64,000 bases of DNA from Pyrococcus horikoshii OT3 (GTDB taxonomy: Archaea; Methanobacteriota_B; Thermococci; Thermococcales; Thermococcaceae): NCBI RefSeq assembly GCF_000011105.1, contig NC_000961.1, positions 1,226,662 through 1,290,661 of the forward strand, read 5' to 3'. The notes beneath the pieces were generated by a model, which saw nothing but the letters and a program-made list of their open reading frames with translations, ran no database searches and was not told where the DNA came from. Below, piece by piece: positions 1 through 7,362 of this stretch. Position numbers and translations under genes: made by a program. Positions within the stretch are counted from its first letter, which is position 1, and the number at the start of each line of letters is the position of its first letter.

Positions 1-25
1 TGATAACTCTCTCAAGCTTTTCCAT
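1..25 (-). CDS. 5' end of an unidentified gene running off the left edge
   Basis: Reading the minus strand, an ATG at 25-23 opens a frame beginning MEKLERVI that leaves the window. A strong GGAGGAGA ribosome binding site lies about 8 nt upstream, overlapping the stop of the neighbouring minus-strand gene, so the two look co-transcribed. Eight codons are too few to identify the product. Confidence 0.5.
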
Positions 26-27
26 TT

Positions 28-306
28 TTAATCTCCTCCTAAATAGTCAAGAGTCTCATCAACGAACTCCTCAAAAGCTTCCTCGCTAACTTCTTCGAGC
101 TTAAATGAGAAAGATTCTCCTAAGTACCACCTTATGGCTACTTTTCCTTTATTAGTTTCGGCCACAACTAAGCCGAAAGGCATATCTCCGACCCAGTAGT
201 GCCTATAAAAGTTTACTTTGAAGCCATTTTCTCGGAGCTTTTCAAGAATAAAGGCTAAGGCCTCTTCAGGCCCTCCCTTAACCTTTGCGAATCCTATAAC
301 ACTCAT
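28..306 (-). CDS. Hypothetical protein, about 92 aa
   Basis: A small soluble alpha/beta-looking protein beginning MSVIGFAKVKGG and ending in an acidic helix (EEAFEEFVDETLDYLGGD). I do not recognise a family. The ATG at 306 is preferred over the GTG at 315 because GGTGGGG sits 3-9 nt upstream of the ATG while it would overlap the GTG. It is followed within a few bases by another minus-strand gene with its own Shine-Dalgarno, suggesting an operon. No membrane span or catalytic motif is visible. Confidence 0.75.
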   Translation of the reverse strand: MSVIGFAKVKGGPEEALAFILEKLRENGFKVNFYRHYWVGDMPFGLVVAETNKGKVAIRWYLGESFSFKLEEVSEEAFEEFVDETLDYLGGD

Positions 307-337
307 TCTCCCCACCTTCGGTTTAATTAGTTATACA

Positions 338-802
338 TTATGATTTGATATTCGAACCTTTATAGATTTTTCTCAGCTCTTTGATTGCATATTTTTCACC
401 AGTTAGACTATCAACTATGAACTCATTCCCGATCCAAAACACCTTATATACCTTTTCTTTTCTTACTATTTCAACTCGAGGTAACCACCAGGATATTATC
501 CTAGAGTTACCCCAAATTATAGCGCTTTCAATAGCTTTTTTTCTGGCTTCCTCCTCATCAACTAAGAACTCCATAATGGTATTCTTAGGAACGTCCCATT
601 CCTCTATTTCGATGAGCCTATCTCCCCTTTCAACTCCCAGCCTATAAGCATCTACGTATGCAAAATAATCAATAACCCTATCTCTCATTCCTAGGCGTTT
701 ATAAAACAACCTAAGCTGGAATATCCAATATGGATAAAGTATAAACTTTGCAGAGCTTTCCTCACTTAGTTTAAATACTGGTTTCATAACTTTGACAATC
801 AT
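338..802 (-). CDS. Hypothetical protein, 154 aa
   Basis: A soluble protein rich in aromatic residues (ILYPYWIFQLRLFYK near residue 22, IIWGNSRIISWWLP near 95) with a charged middle (EEEARKKAIESA). No family is recognised. The start at 802 has GGGGGTG 8 nt upstream. It is read divergently from the symporter operon; a TATA-like element around 837-848 on its own strand lies back to back with the TATA of the plus-strand genes, so the two units share a short divergent control region. Confidence 0.75.
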   Translation of the reverse strand: MIVKVMKPVFKLSEESSAKFILYPYWIFQLRLFYKRLGMRDRVIDYFAYVDAYRLGVERGDRLIEIEEWDVPKNTIMEFLVDEEEARKKAIESAIIWGNSRIISWWLPRVEIVRKEKVYKVFWIGNEFIVDSLTGEKYAIKELRKIYKGSNIKS

Positions 803-835
803 ATAGTTTTCACCCCCTAATTTATGATATTTTTT

Positions 836-870
836 TCATATAAATACCCCCTAAATCTTTATATACTATA
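836..870. promoter_or_regulatory. Divergent pair of TATA boxes
   Basis: On the plus strand ctttatatac (857-866) lies about 45 nt upstream of the GGAGGTGA site of the gene at 913. On the minus strand the complement of 837-848 reads gtatttatatg and faces the hypothetical gene at 802. The boxes are about 10 nt apart, so polymerase binding on the two sides is probably mutually exclusive (inference). Confidence 0.5.
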
Positions 871-912
871 AGTCGAATATTTACATTTTGAAATTTATTG
901 GAGGTGACTTAG

Positions 913-1080
913 ATGGGTTTTAGTGGAGCAGCTTGGGCCACGCTGCTAGTTCCAACGATTCTTGCTTTTGTAGTAATGATAGTTTATGGGTTTTGGGACA
1001 AAATTACGGGGAAGGAGTACTATGTAGATGAGGATATTTTAGCATATGATGAAGAGCTTACCAAGGAGGGTAGAGCATGA
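913..1080 (+). CDS. Small membrane peptide (55 aa), putative symporter partner
   Basis: The frame opens MGFSGAAWATLLVPTILAF and has one hydrophobic span (about residues 8-27) followed by a charged, acidic tail (YYVDEDILAYDEEL). A textbook GGAGGTGA site at 900-907 lies 5 nt upstream of the ATG. Its TGA overlaps the ATG of the symporter gene as ATGA (1077-1080), a coupling that argues strongly for translation. Several Na+/solute symporter (SSS) families have a short membrane partner encoded immediately upstream; this is inferred to be such a subunit, but I cannot assign a named family. Confidence 0.8.
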   Translation: MGFSGAAWATLLVPTILAFVVMIVYGFWDKITGKEYYVDEDILAYDEELTKEGRA

Positions 1081-2690
1081 ATCTAGGGATTCTTCTTGGC
1101 TTTTTGATTTACCTAGTTCTATTAGCCTACATTGGTTGGTGGGCCAATAGATACACTAAAACAGAGGAGCAATACTTCATAGGCGGAAGGAAAGTTCACG
1201 TTCTAGCAGCAACCCTTTCAGATAAGGCCAGCGACTTCTCAGGATGGCTCATGTTAGGTTATCCTGGAACGGCATTTAAAACAGGATTAGGAGCTTTTTG
1301 GGCCGCCATAGGATGTCTCTTCGGAACTCTAGCAGATTATCTCCTCATAGGACCTAGACTAAGGATATATGCCGGAAAGTTTAGATCCATAACACTTCCA
1401 GACTATTTAGAGGCAAGATTAAAGGATAATACAAAGTTAATAAGGATTCTAAGCGCTGCTATAATTCTGATCTTCATGACGGCCTACGTAGCTGCTCAGT
1501 TTGCTGCTGGAGGAAAGACTTTCTCAGAGGCCTTTGGAGTTAGCGTGACAACCGGAATACTGATAACAGTGATAATCCTAACGGCATATGTTATTACTGG
1601 AGGTTTCTTTGCAGTCGTATGGACTGATGTAGTTCAGGCTATGTTCATGCTCTTAACCTTAATTATAATGCCAATTTTAGCCCTTGCGGAGATTGGAGGT
1701 CTAGATAAAGCAACTCAAATAATTGGCTCAGTTAATCCAGCTAAACTCCACCCCTTTGGAGGAGCGACGGGTCTAGCAGCTATAGTTTTTGCCATAGGTT
1801 ACGCTTCATGGATCGTTGGTTACCTTGGACAGCCTCATATAGTAACGAGATATATGAGCGTTGAGGATCCCAGGAAATTAAGGAGACCTGGAATATTCAT
1901 CAGCGGAATATGGACAACTATAGTTCTATGGGGAGCATTCTTCGCAGGATTCCTAGGATTTGCACTAGCTATAAATGGAAGTATAAAAATTGATGACCCA
2001 GAGAAGATAGTCCCAGCAATGGCCGTTCACTTCTTACCTAGCTGGATAGCGGGGTTTGTAATAGCGGGAATAATTTCGGCCGTCATGAGTACGGCAGATT
2101 CTCAACTTTTAGTAGCATCTTCAGCAATTGCAAGAGATATATACCACAAGGTTCTAGGACAAGAGCTTGGAAAGAAACAGATGGTTAATATTTCAAGAGT
2201 TGTCGTTGCAATAGTTTCATTAATTGCAATGTGGTTCGCAATAAGCGGTCCAAAGGTTATTTATCAAATGGTGGCAACAGCCTGGGGAGGATTGGCCGTA
2301 GGGTTTGGGCCCATATTGACACTAAGTCTATGGTGGAAGCGTGTTACCAAGGAGGCAGGGATAATAGGAATGGGATATGGGCTGATCAGCGAAGTTCTCC
2401 TGGAGGCAAAGATCTATGGATGGGCATTCAATCCAAACGCTCCAGGATTCTTTGGAACTTTAGGAAAATGGTTCAACGGAGTTCCAGTATTCTTCATAAA
2501 CTTCTTCATAACCTTGCTGGTGATAATAATAGTAAGCCTACTAACGAAGCCTCCTGAAGATGTTGTTAAACTGCATAAGGAGCTCTTTAAAAAAGTTCCG
2601 ATAGAAAAGAGTGAGAAAATAAAGGTTGCAAGGGCAAAGAGCCAAGCTGAAAACGTCTTTGATTTTGCAATTGCTTCCGGCCTTCTTTAA
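1077..2690 (+). CDS. Na+/proline-type symporter (SSS family, PutP-like)
   Basis: A 537-aa polytopic protein with about 12-13 hydrophobic spans and a cytoplasmic basic tail. The family signature DFSGWLMLGYPGTAF (about residues 50-64) resembles the PutP helix 2 region, and STADSQLLVASSAIARD (about 340) matches the PutP helix that contributes to Na+ and substrate sites. It would import an amino acid, most likely proline, with Na+. The next two genes encode a proline dehydrogenase complex, which supports the substrate. It is translationally coupled to the 55-aa membrane peptide. Family assignment is strong; proline specificity is inferred from context. Confidence 0.9.
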   Translation: MNLGILLGFLIYLVLLAYIGWWANRYTKTEEQYFIGGRKVHVLAATLSDKASDFSGWLMLGYPGTAFKTGLGAFWAAIGCLFGTLADYLLIGPRLRIYAGKFRSITLPDYLEARLKDNTKLIRILSAAIILIFMTAYVAAQFAAGGKTFSEAFGVSVTTGILITVIILTAYVITGGFFAVVWTDVVQAMFMLLTLIIMPILALAEIGGLDKATQIIGSVNPAKLHPFGGATGLAAIVFAIGYASWIVGYLGQPHIVTRYMSVEDPRKLRRPGIFISGIWTTIVLWGAFFAGFLGFALAINGSIKIDDPEKIVPAMAVHFLPSWIAGFVIAGIISAVMSTADSQLLVASSAIARDIYHKVLGQELGKKQMVNISRVVVAIVSLIAMWFAISGPKVIYQMVATAWGGLAVGFGPILTLSLWWKRVTKEAGIIGMGYGLISEVLLEAKIYGWAFNPNAPGFFGTLGKWFNGVPVFFINFFITLLVIIIVSLLTKPPEDVVKLHKELFKKVPIEKSEKIKVARAKSQAENVFDFAIASGLL

Positions 2691-2721
2691 CCTTTTTTTG
2701 CTAACCTAATGTTTTATAAAT
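2691..2721 (+). promoter_or_regulatory. T-run terminator followed by TATA promoter of the PDH1 genes
   Basis: Right after the symporter stop, cctttttttg is a typical Thermococcales oligo-T terminator. tgttttataaatt (2709-2721) is a TATA-like element placed about 55 nt upstream of the PDH1 alpha start, so the dehydrogenase probably has its own promoter. Confidence 0.45.
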
Positions 2722-2774
2722 TATGACTTTACATAGGTAATGTTGAATTTGTTTCAATTTTTGGAGGGATGCTC

Positions 2775-4250
2775 ATGAGACCTCTAGATCTAACTGAGAA
2801 AAGAGGTAAGAAGGTAACGATATACTTCGAAGGGAAAGAGCTCGAAGCGTATGAAGGAGAGAAGCTTCCAGTAGCTCTTCTAGCCAACGAGATTTACTGG
2901 CTAACAACTTCAAATGAAGGGAGAAAGAGGGGAGCGTTTACCTTTGGTCCGGTGCCAATGACAGTTAACGGAGTTAAGGGCCTTGAGGCCAGGAGAATTA
3001 AGGTCAAGGATGGAATGAAGATAGAGAGGCAGGGATATTATGACTTCCATGAAGAGCCAGTTGTAGAGCCAGGGGAGATTGAGAGGGTAGTTGTAGATGT
3101 AGCAATCATAGGTGGGGGCCCCGCCGGGATTGGAGCAGCCCTCGAGCTTCAGCAGTATTTAACCGTAGCCCTAATAGAGGAGAGGGGATGGTTAGGGGGA
3201 GACATGTGGCTAAAGGGAATCAAACAGGAAGGATTCAACAAAGATAGTAGGAAAGTGGTAGAAGAACTTGTCGGAAAACTTAACGAAAACACAAAAATTT
3301 ACCTCGAAACCTCGGCCCTAGGAGTCTTCGATAAGGGAGAATACTTCCTCGTTCCCGTAGTTAGAGGAGATAAATTAATTGAGATTTTGGCGAAGAGGGT
3401 AGTTCTAGCAACGGGGGCCATAGACAGCACAATGCTCTTCGAAAATAACGACATGCCTGGAGTCTTTAGAAGGGATTTTGCCCTTGAAGTTATGAACGTG
3501 TGGGAGGTAGCCCCAGGACGGAAAGTAGCAGTCACCGGAAGTAAGGCCGACGAGGTAATTCAAGAGCTTGAAAGATGGGGTATAGACTATGTACATATCC
3601 CGAACGTGAAGCGCGTTGAAGGAAATGAAAAAGTGGAGAGAGTTATAGACATGAACAACCATGAATACAAAGTTGATGCCTTAATATTTGCAGATGGAAG
3701 GAGGCCCGACATAAATCCAATCACTCAAGCGGGTGGAAAACTAAGATTTAGAAGAGGATACTATTCTCCAGTCCTCGATGAATATCACAGAATTAAAGAT
3801 GGAATTTACGTTGCTGGAAGTGCTGTCTCGATAAAACCTCATTACGCCAATTATCTGGAAGGTAAACTCGTCGGAGCTTACATTCTTAAAGAATTCGGAT
3901 ACGATGCTCAGCCATGCATATATGAGGAGAAGCTCAGGGAGTACGAACCAGAAAGTTTATCCATTCCTAGGATCCCCTTGGATAAGTTTAACCTCGAAGA
4001 TGTTCAAATATGTGGATGTGACGTCTCATTAAAGAAAGTTGATGAAGTCATAAGGAAAGGGATAACAGATCTGCAGATAATTAAGAGGTTAACTCACCTG
4101 GCCATGGGTTTCTGTCAGGGAAGGTACTGCCTGTTCAATGGGGCCGTGGTAGTTTCCCAAAGAACTGGAAAGAAGCTGAGCGAGATAGACTTGCCAGTAG
4201 CTAGGAGTCCTATAAAGAACGTCAAAATGGGAATTCTAGCTAGGAGGTGA
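2775..4250 (+). CDS. PDH1 proline dehydrogenase complex, alpha subunit (NAD(P)/FAD oxidoreductase)
   Basis: About 491 aa. An N-terminal 2Fe-2S-ferredoxin-like region (residues 1-95) precedes an FAD-binding Rossmann domain (VAIIGGGPAGIGAALEL, near 112). Near the C-terminus is a BFD-like four-cysteine set: CGC, then CQGRYC about 35 residues on. In Pyrococcus PDH1 the alpha subunit carries the NADH/dye oxidoreductase side and passes electrons with the beta subunit, which oxidises L-proline. The ATG at 2775 is preferred over 2769 because GGAGGG (2763-2768) abuts the earlier codon; a 493-aa form from 2769 is the alternative. The beta gene follows 4 nt later. Confidence 0.9.
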   Translation: MRPLDLTEKRGKKVTIYFEGKELEAYEGEKLPVALLANEIYWLTTSNEGRKRGAFTFGPVPMTVNGVKGLEARRIKVKDGMKIERQGYYDFHEEPVVEPGEIERVVVDVAIIGGGPAGIGAALELQQYLTVALIEERGWLGGDMWLKGIKQEGFNKDSRKVVEELVGKLNENTKIYLETSALGVFDKGEYFLVPVVRGDKLIEILAKRVVLATGAIDSTMLFENNDMPGVFRRDFALEVMNVWEVAPGRKVAVTGSKADEVIQELERWGIDYVHIPNVKRVEGNEKVERVIDMNNHEYKVDALIFADGRRPDINPITQAGGKLRFRRGYYSPVLDEYHRIKDGIYVAGSAVSIKPHYANYLEGKLVGAYILKEFGYDAQPCIYEEKLREYEPESLSIPRIPLDKFNLEDVQICGCDVSLKKVDEVIRKGITDLQIIKRLTHLAMGFCQGRYCLFNGAVVVSQRTGKKLSEIDLPVARSPIKNVKMGILARR

Positions 4251-4254
4251 TTTC

Positions 4255-5403
4255 ATGCTTCCAGAGAAGAGTGAAATAGTCGTGATTGGAGGGGGAATTG
4301 TTGGAGTCACAATAGCCCATGAACTTGCTAAGAGAGGAGAGGAAGTTACGGTTATAGAAAAGAGATTCATAGGTTCAGGCTCAACTTTCAGGTGCGGTAC
4401 TGGAATAAGGCAACAATTCAATGATGAAGCTAACGTCAGGGTTATGAAGAGATCGGTAGAGCTTTGGAAGAAGTATTCTGAAGAGTACGGGTTCTCCTTC
4501 AAACAAACAGGTTACCTATTCCTACTTTACGATGATGAAGAGGTTAAGACCTTTAAGAGGAATATAGAGATCCAGAACAAATTCGGCGTACCCACAAAGC
4601 TAATAACTCCTGAAGAAGCAAAGGAGATAGTTCCACTATTAGATATAAGTGAGGTTATAGCAGCTTCCTGGAATCCAACTGACGGAAAGGCCGATCCCTT
4701 CGAGGCAACTACAGCATTTGCAGTAAAAGCCAAAGAGTATGGAGCTAAACTTCTCGAATATACGGAAGTTAAGGGATTTTTAATTGAGAATAATGAAATT
4801 AAAGGTGTAAAGACTAATAAAGGAATTATAAAAACGGGAATCGTCGTAAACGCAACAAATGCATGGGCTAATCTGATAAATGCAATGGCCGGTATAAAGA
4901 CTAAGATACCAATAGAACCGTACAAGCATCAAGCCGTCATAACCCAACCAATAAAAAGAGGAACGATAAATCCAATGGTTATATCATTCAAGTATGGACA
5001 TGCCTACTTGACCCAAACATTCCACGGTGGTATAATCGGAGGAATAGGTTACGAGATTGGGCCAACCTATGACCTTACTCCAACCTATGAATTTTTGAGG
5101 GAGGTTAGCTATTACTTCACGAAGATAATTCCAGCATTAAAGAATTTACTGATCCTTAGAACCTGGGCTGGGTATTACGCAAAGACGCCTGACAGCAATC
5201 CAGCTATCGGAAGAATTGAAGAGTTGAATGACTATTACATTGCAGCTGGTTTTTCAGGTCATGGCTTTATGATGGCACCTGCTGTTGGTGAAATGGTTGC
5301 AGAGCTGATAACTAAAGGGAAAACCAAGCTACCAGTAGAATGGTACGATCCCTACAGATTTGAAAGAGGAGAGCTAAGAACGGCCGCCCTCCAAATGGGC
5401 TGA
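4255..5403 (+). CDS. PDH1 proline dehydrogenase complex, beta subunit (FAD-dependent)
   Basis: 382 aa of the D-amino-acid/sarcosine oxidase (DAO) fold. The dinucleotide motif VVIGGGIVGVTIAHELAKRG is at residues 9-28, RCGTGIRQQF near 42 matches the flavin loop, and the C-terminal GFSGHGFMMAPAVGEMVAE contacts the flavin in this family. It oxidises L-proline to pyrroline-5-carboxylate. GGAGGTGA immediately precedes the ATG, and the gene lies 4 nt downstream of alpha, so the two are co-translated. A pyrimidine-rich stretch after the stop is a likely terminator. Confidence 0.9.
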   Translation: MLPEKSEIVVIGGGIVGVTIAHELAKRGEEVTVIEKRFIGSGSTFRCGTGIRQQFNDEANVRVMKRSVELWKKYSEEYGFSFKQTGYLFLLYDDEEVKTFKRNIEIQNKFGVPTKLITPEEAKEIVPLLDISEVIAASWNPTDGKADPFEATTAFAVKAKEYGAKLLEYTEVKGFLIENNEIKGVKTNKGIIKTGIVVNATNAWANLINAMAGIKTKIPIEPYKHQAVITQPIKRGTINPMVISFKYGHAYLTQTFHGGIIGGIGYEIGPTYDLTPTYEFLREVSYYFTKIIPALKNLLILRTWAGYYAKTPDSNPAIGRIEELNDYYIAAGFSGHGFMMAPAVGEMVAELITKGKTKLPVEWYDPYRFERGELRTAALQMG

Positions 5404-5430
5404 TCATTTTCTCTTCTTCTCTCTTTTTCA
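5404..5430 (+). terminator. Pyrimidine-rich terminator after PDH1
   Basis: tcattttctcttcttctctc and a T5 run directly follow the PDH1 beta stop. T-rich tracts of this kind, without a hairpin, end transcripts in Thermococcales. Confidence 0.45.
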
Positions 5431-5463
5431 ATTATAATTTAGCATGATACAGAAAAATTTTTA

Positions 5464-5495
5464 ACTACTTAGGGTAGTCTCTACTAAGGTGTAGT
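5464..5495. promoter_or_regulatory. Tandem palindromes, candidate operator of the ABC-2 operon
   Basis: ACTACttaggGTAGT (5464-5478) is a perfect 5-bp inverted repeat; ACTAaggtgTAGT (5483-5495) is a second, 4-bp version. They sit between a TATA-like gaaaaatttttaac and the ATG at 5499, overlapping the expected transcription start and the AAGGTG ribosome binding site. A dimeric repressor bound here would block the operon (inference). Confidence 0.45.
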
Positions 5496-5498
5496 AAA

Positions 5499-6431
5499 AT
5501 GACTATACTTAACATAGCGATTAAGGAGCTAGAAAGTGGGATTAAAACTAAAAGATTCTATGGAATTTTAGTCCTGTTTGGTGCATTAACGGCATTGTAT
5601 ACAAGAGTAATGTATAACTTCGCATTGCTTTCACTTTCGAAGGCCTTTGTGACCCCATTTCAGCATTTATTTTTCTCGGCAGTCGAGCAACCATTTGTGT
5701 ATTCCTTAACATTGATAGCGCTCCTGCTTGGGGTTACCTCGATAAACTCTGAGATCGAAAAGGGTACAATAAAGATTCTATACTCAAAGCCAATATACAG
5801 GGATACCATCCTCTTAGGAAAGTTCGTCGGAGGGTTCTTAATACTGGCAATATCCGTGGGGATATTTTACCTAATCGCCATAGGCTTAGCATTAATAGTT
5901 GGGGTACCAATCACGGGATACGATGCAACGAGATTGTTGACAATTTACATACTTTCAATCCTCTATGGACTAGCTATCTATTCCCTGGGAATGCTCTTCT
6001 CGACGTTAATAAAAAGCCAGAGAAATGGGATAATTGCAGGGATAGTTCTGTTTTTAGTTTTCGTTATAGTTATTCCAATGATAATCGCCCCTATTGTAGC
6101 TTTCGTAATCGCGGGGCCTCCAAACTTTGCTTCTGACTCAACGGAATGGCTAGAAAAGTATTCTTCAACGATCCTTATGATAGACTCGTTGACCCCAGTT
6201 TATCATTATCAGGAAATTATGAATATGGTTTATGGACAAAAGCCCCAGGAGGAAATAATGGAGCAATTACCCCTCCTCATGGAGAACGAAACGGAATTCA
6301 AAGTTGTCGAGGAGAGGCCGATAATCGAGGGCTTTAAGATGTGCCTAAATAATATAGTTGCCGTTCTTGTGACACTGTTCGTTTCTTTGGGATTGAGCTA
6401 TTATAAGTTCGCGAATATGGATTTGAGGTGA
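5499..6431 (+). CDS. ABC-2 type permease (NosY-like), first of operon
   Basis: 310 aa with about six hydrophobic spans. The N-terminal amphipathic entry (NIAIKELESGIKTKRF) and the EIEKGTIKILYSKPIYRDTILLGK segment (about residues 85-108) are typical of ABC-2/NosY permeases. A large extracytoplasmic loop lies before the last span. It is paired with the ATPase 4 nt downstream and resembles the second permease at 9543, which shares the same N-terminal and RD-I/Q-G-K motifs. The cargo is unknown. Confidence 0.85.
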   Translation: MTILNIAIKELESGIKTKRFYGILVLFGALTALYTRVMYNFALLSLSKAFVTPFQHLFFSAVEQPFVYSLTLIALLLGVTSINSEIEKGTIKILYSKPIYRDTILLGKFVGGFLILAISVGIFYLIAIGLALIVGVPITGYDATRLLTIYILSILYGLAIYSLGMLFSTLIKSQRNGIIAGIVLFLVFVIVIPMIIAPIVAFVIAGPPNFASDSTEWLEKYSSTILMIDSLTPVYHYQEIMNMVYGQKPQEEIMEQLPLLMENETEFKVVEERPIIEGFKMCLNNIVAVLVTLFVSLGLSYYKFANMDLR

Positions 6432-6435
6432 TATT

Positions 6436-7362
6436 ATGTACGCAATTGAAGTTGAGAAGCTAACTAAAAGTTATGGAAAATTTAAGGCCATTGATAATCT
6501 ATCCTTTGTTGTAGATGAGGGGATAGTGTTCGGCTTCCTGGGACCTAACGGAGCTGGAAAGACAACGACGATCTTAAGCATGCTCGGCATTATAATCCCA
6601 GATAGTGGAGACGTAAGAATACTTGGCTATGATATATTTAAGGAACCTCTTAAGGCTAAGGAGAGACTTGGATTCCTACCAGAAAATGCCACGATATACG
6701 AAGAGTTAACGGCATGGAGAAACCTTGACTTTTTCGCAAGCTTCTACAGAATGTCAAAACAGGAAAAAGAAAAGAGGATCGAGGAGCTCCTAAAGTTAGT
6801 GGGACTATGGGATGTGAGGTACAGGAAGGCAAAGACGTTCTCTAAGGGTATGAGGCAGAGACTCCTCCTCGCTCAAGCCCTCATAAACGATCCTGAACTT
6901 TTAATCCTGGATGAACCAACCAGTGGCCTGGATCCCGAAGGAGCAAGACTAGTAAAAGATATAATTAGGGAGCAGAGAAAGCAGGGAAAGACTGTCTTCT
7001 TTTCATCCCACATACTTAGTGAAGTCGAAGAACTAGCAGATAAGGTTGGAATAATAGTTAAGGGAAAGCTTAGAACGGTAGGAACACTGGAGGAGATAAA
7101 GAAGCAGTACATGGAATTAGAGGGATACGAGATAAAGATAGAAACTAAGCAACCATTACCTGAGCTTGAAATTCCAGATATAATAAGGATCGAAAAGACA
7201 ACCGAGAATAAGGCAATAATCTTCGCAAAGTCTGATATAAGGGAAAGCATAAGTGAAGAGTTAGCCAAGAAGGGGATCACCATTATAAGCCTTGAAATTG
7301 AGGAGCCTAGCCTAGAGGATGTATTCTTAAAGACAATATATAGGAGGGAAGGAAATGAATAG
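6436..7362 (+). CDS. ABC transporter ATPase subunit
   Basis: 308 aa. Walker A GPNGAGKTT near residue 36, signature FSKGMRQRLLLAQAL near 135, Walker B ELLILDEPTSGLDPEG near 155 and switch His in FFSSHILSEVEE near 190. The remaining 100 residues form the C-terminal extension common in CcmA/NatA-type exporters. It energises the flanking permeases. Its last 8 nt overlap the start of the surface-protein gene, showing that this protein belongs to the same machine. Confidence 0.93.
   Translation: MYAIEVEKLTKSYGKFKAIDNLSFVVDEGIVFGFLGPNGAGKTTTILSMLGIIIPDSGDVRILGYDIFKEPLKAKERLGFLPENATIYEELTAWRNLDFFASFYRMSKQEKEKRIEELLKLVGLWDVRYRKAKTFSKGMRQRLLLAQALINDPELLILDEPTSGLDPEGARLVKDIIREQRKQGKTVFFSSHILSEVEELADKVGIIVKGKLRTVGTLEEIKKQYMELEGYEIKIETKQPLPELEIPDIIRIEKTTENKAIIFAKSDIRESISEELAKKGITIISLEIEEPSLEDVFLKTIYRREGNE

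Noticed and set aside
4527-4925. 132-aa minus-strand ORF inside the PDH1 beta gene
   Set aside because: It is a frame shadow of a well-supported gene, has low-complexity Ser/Phe/Ile composition and no ribosome binding site.
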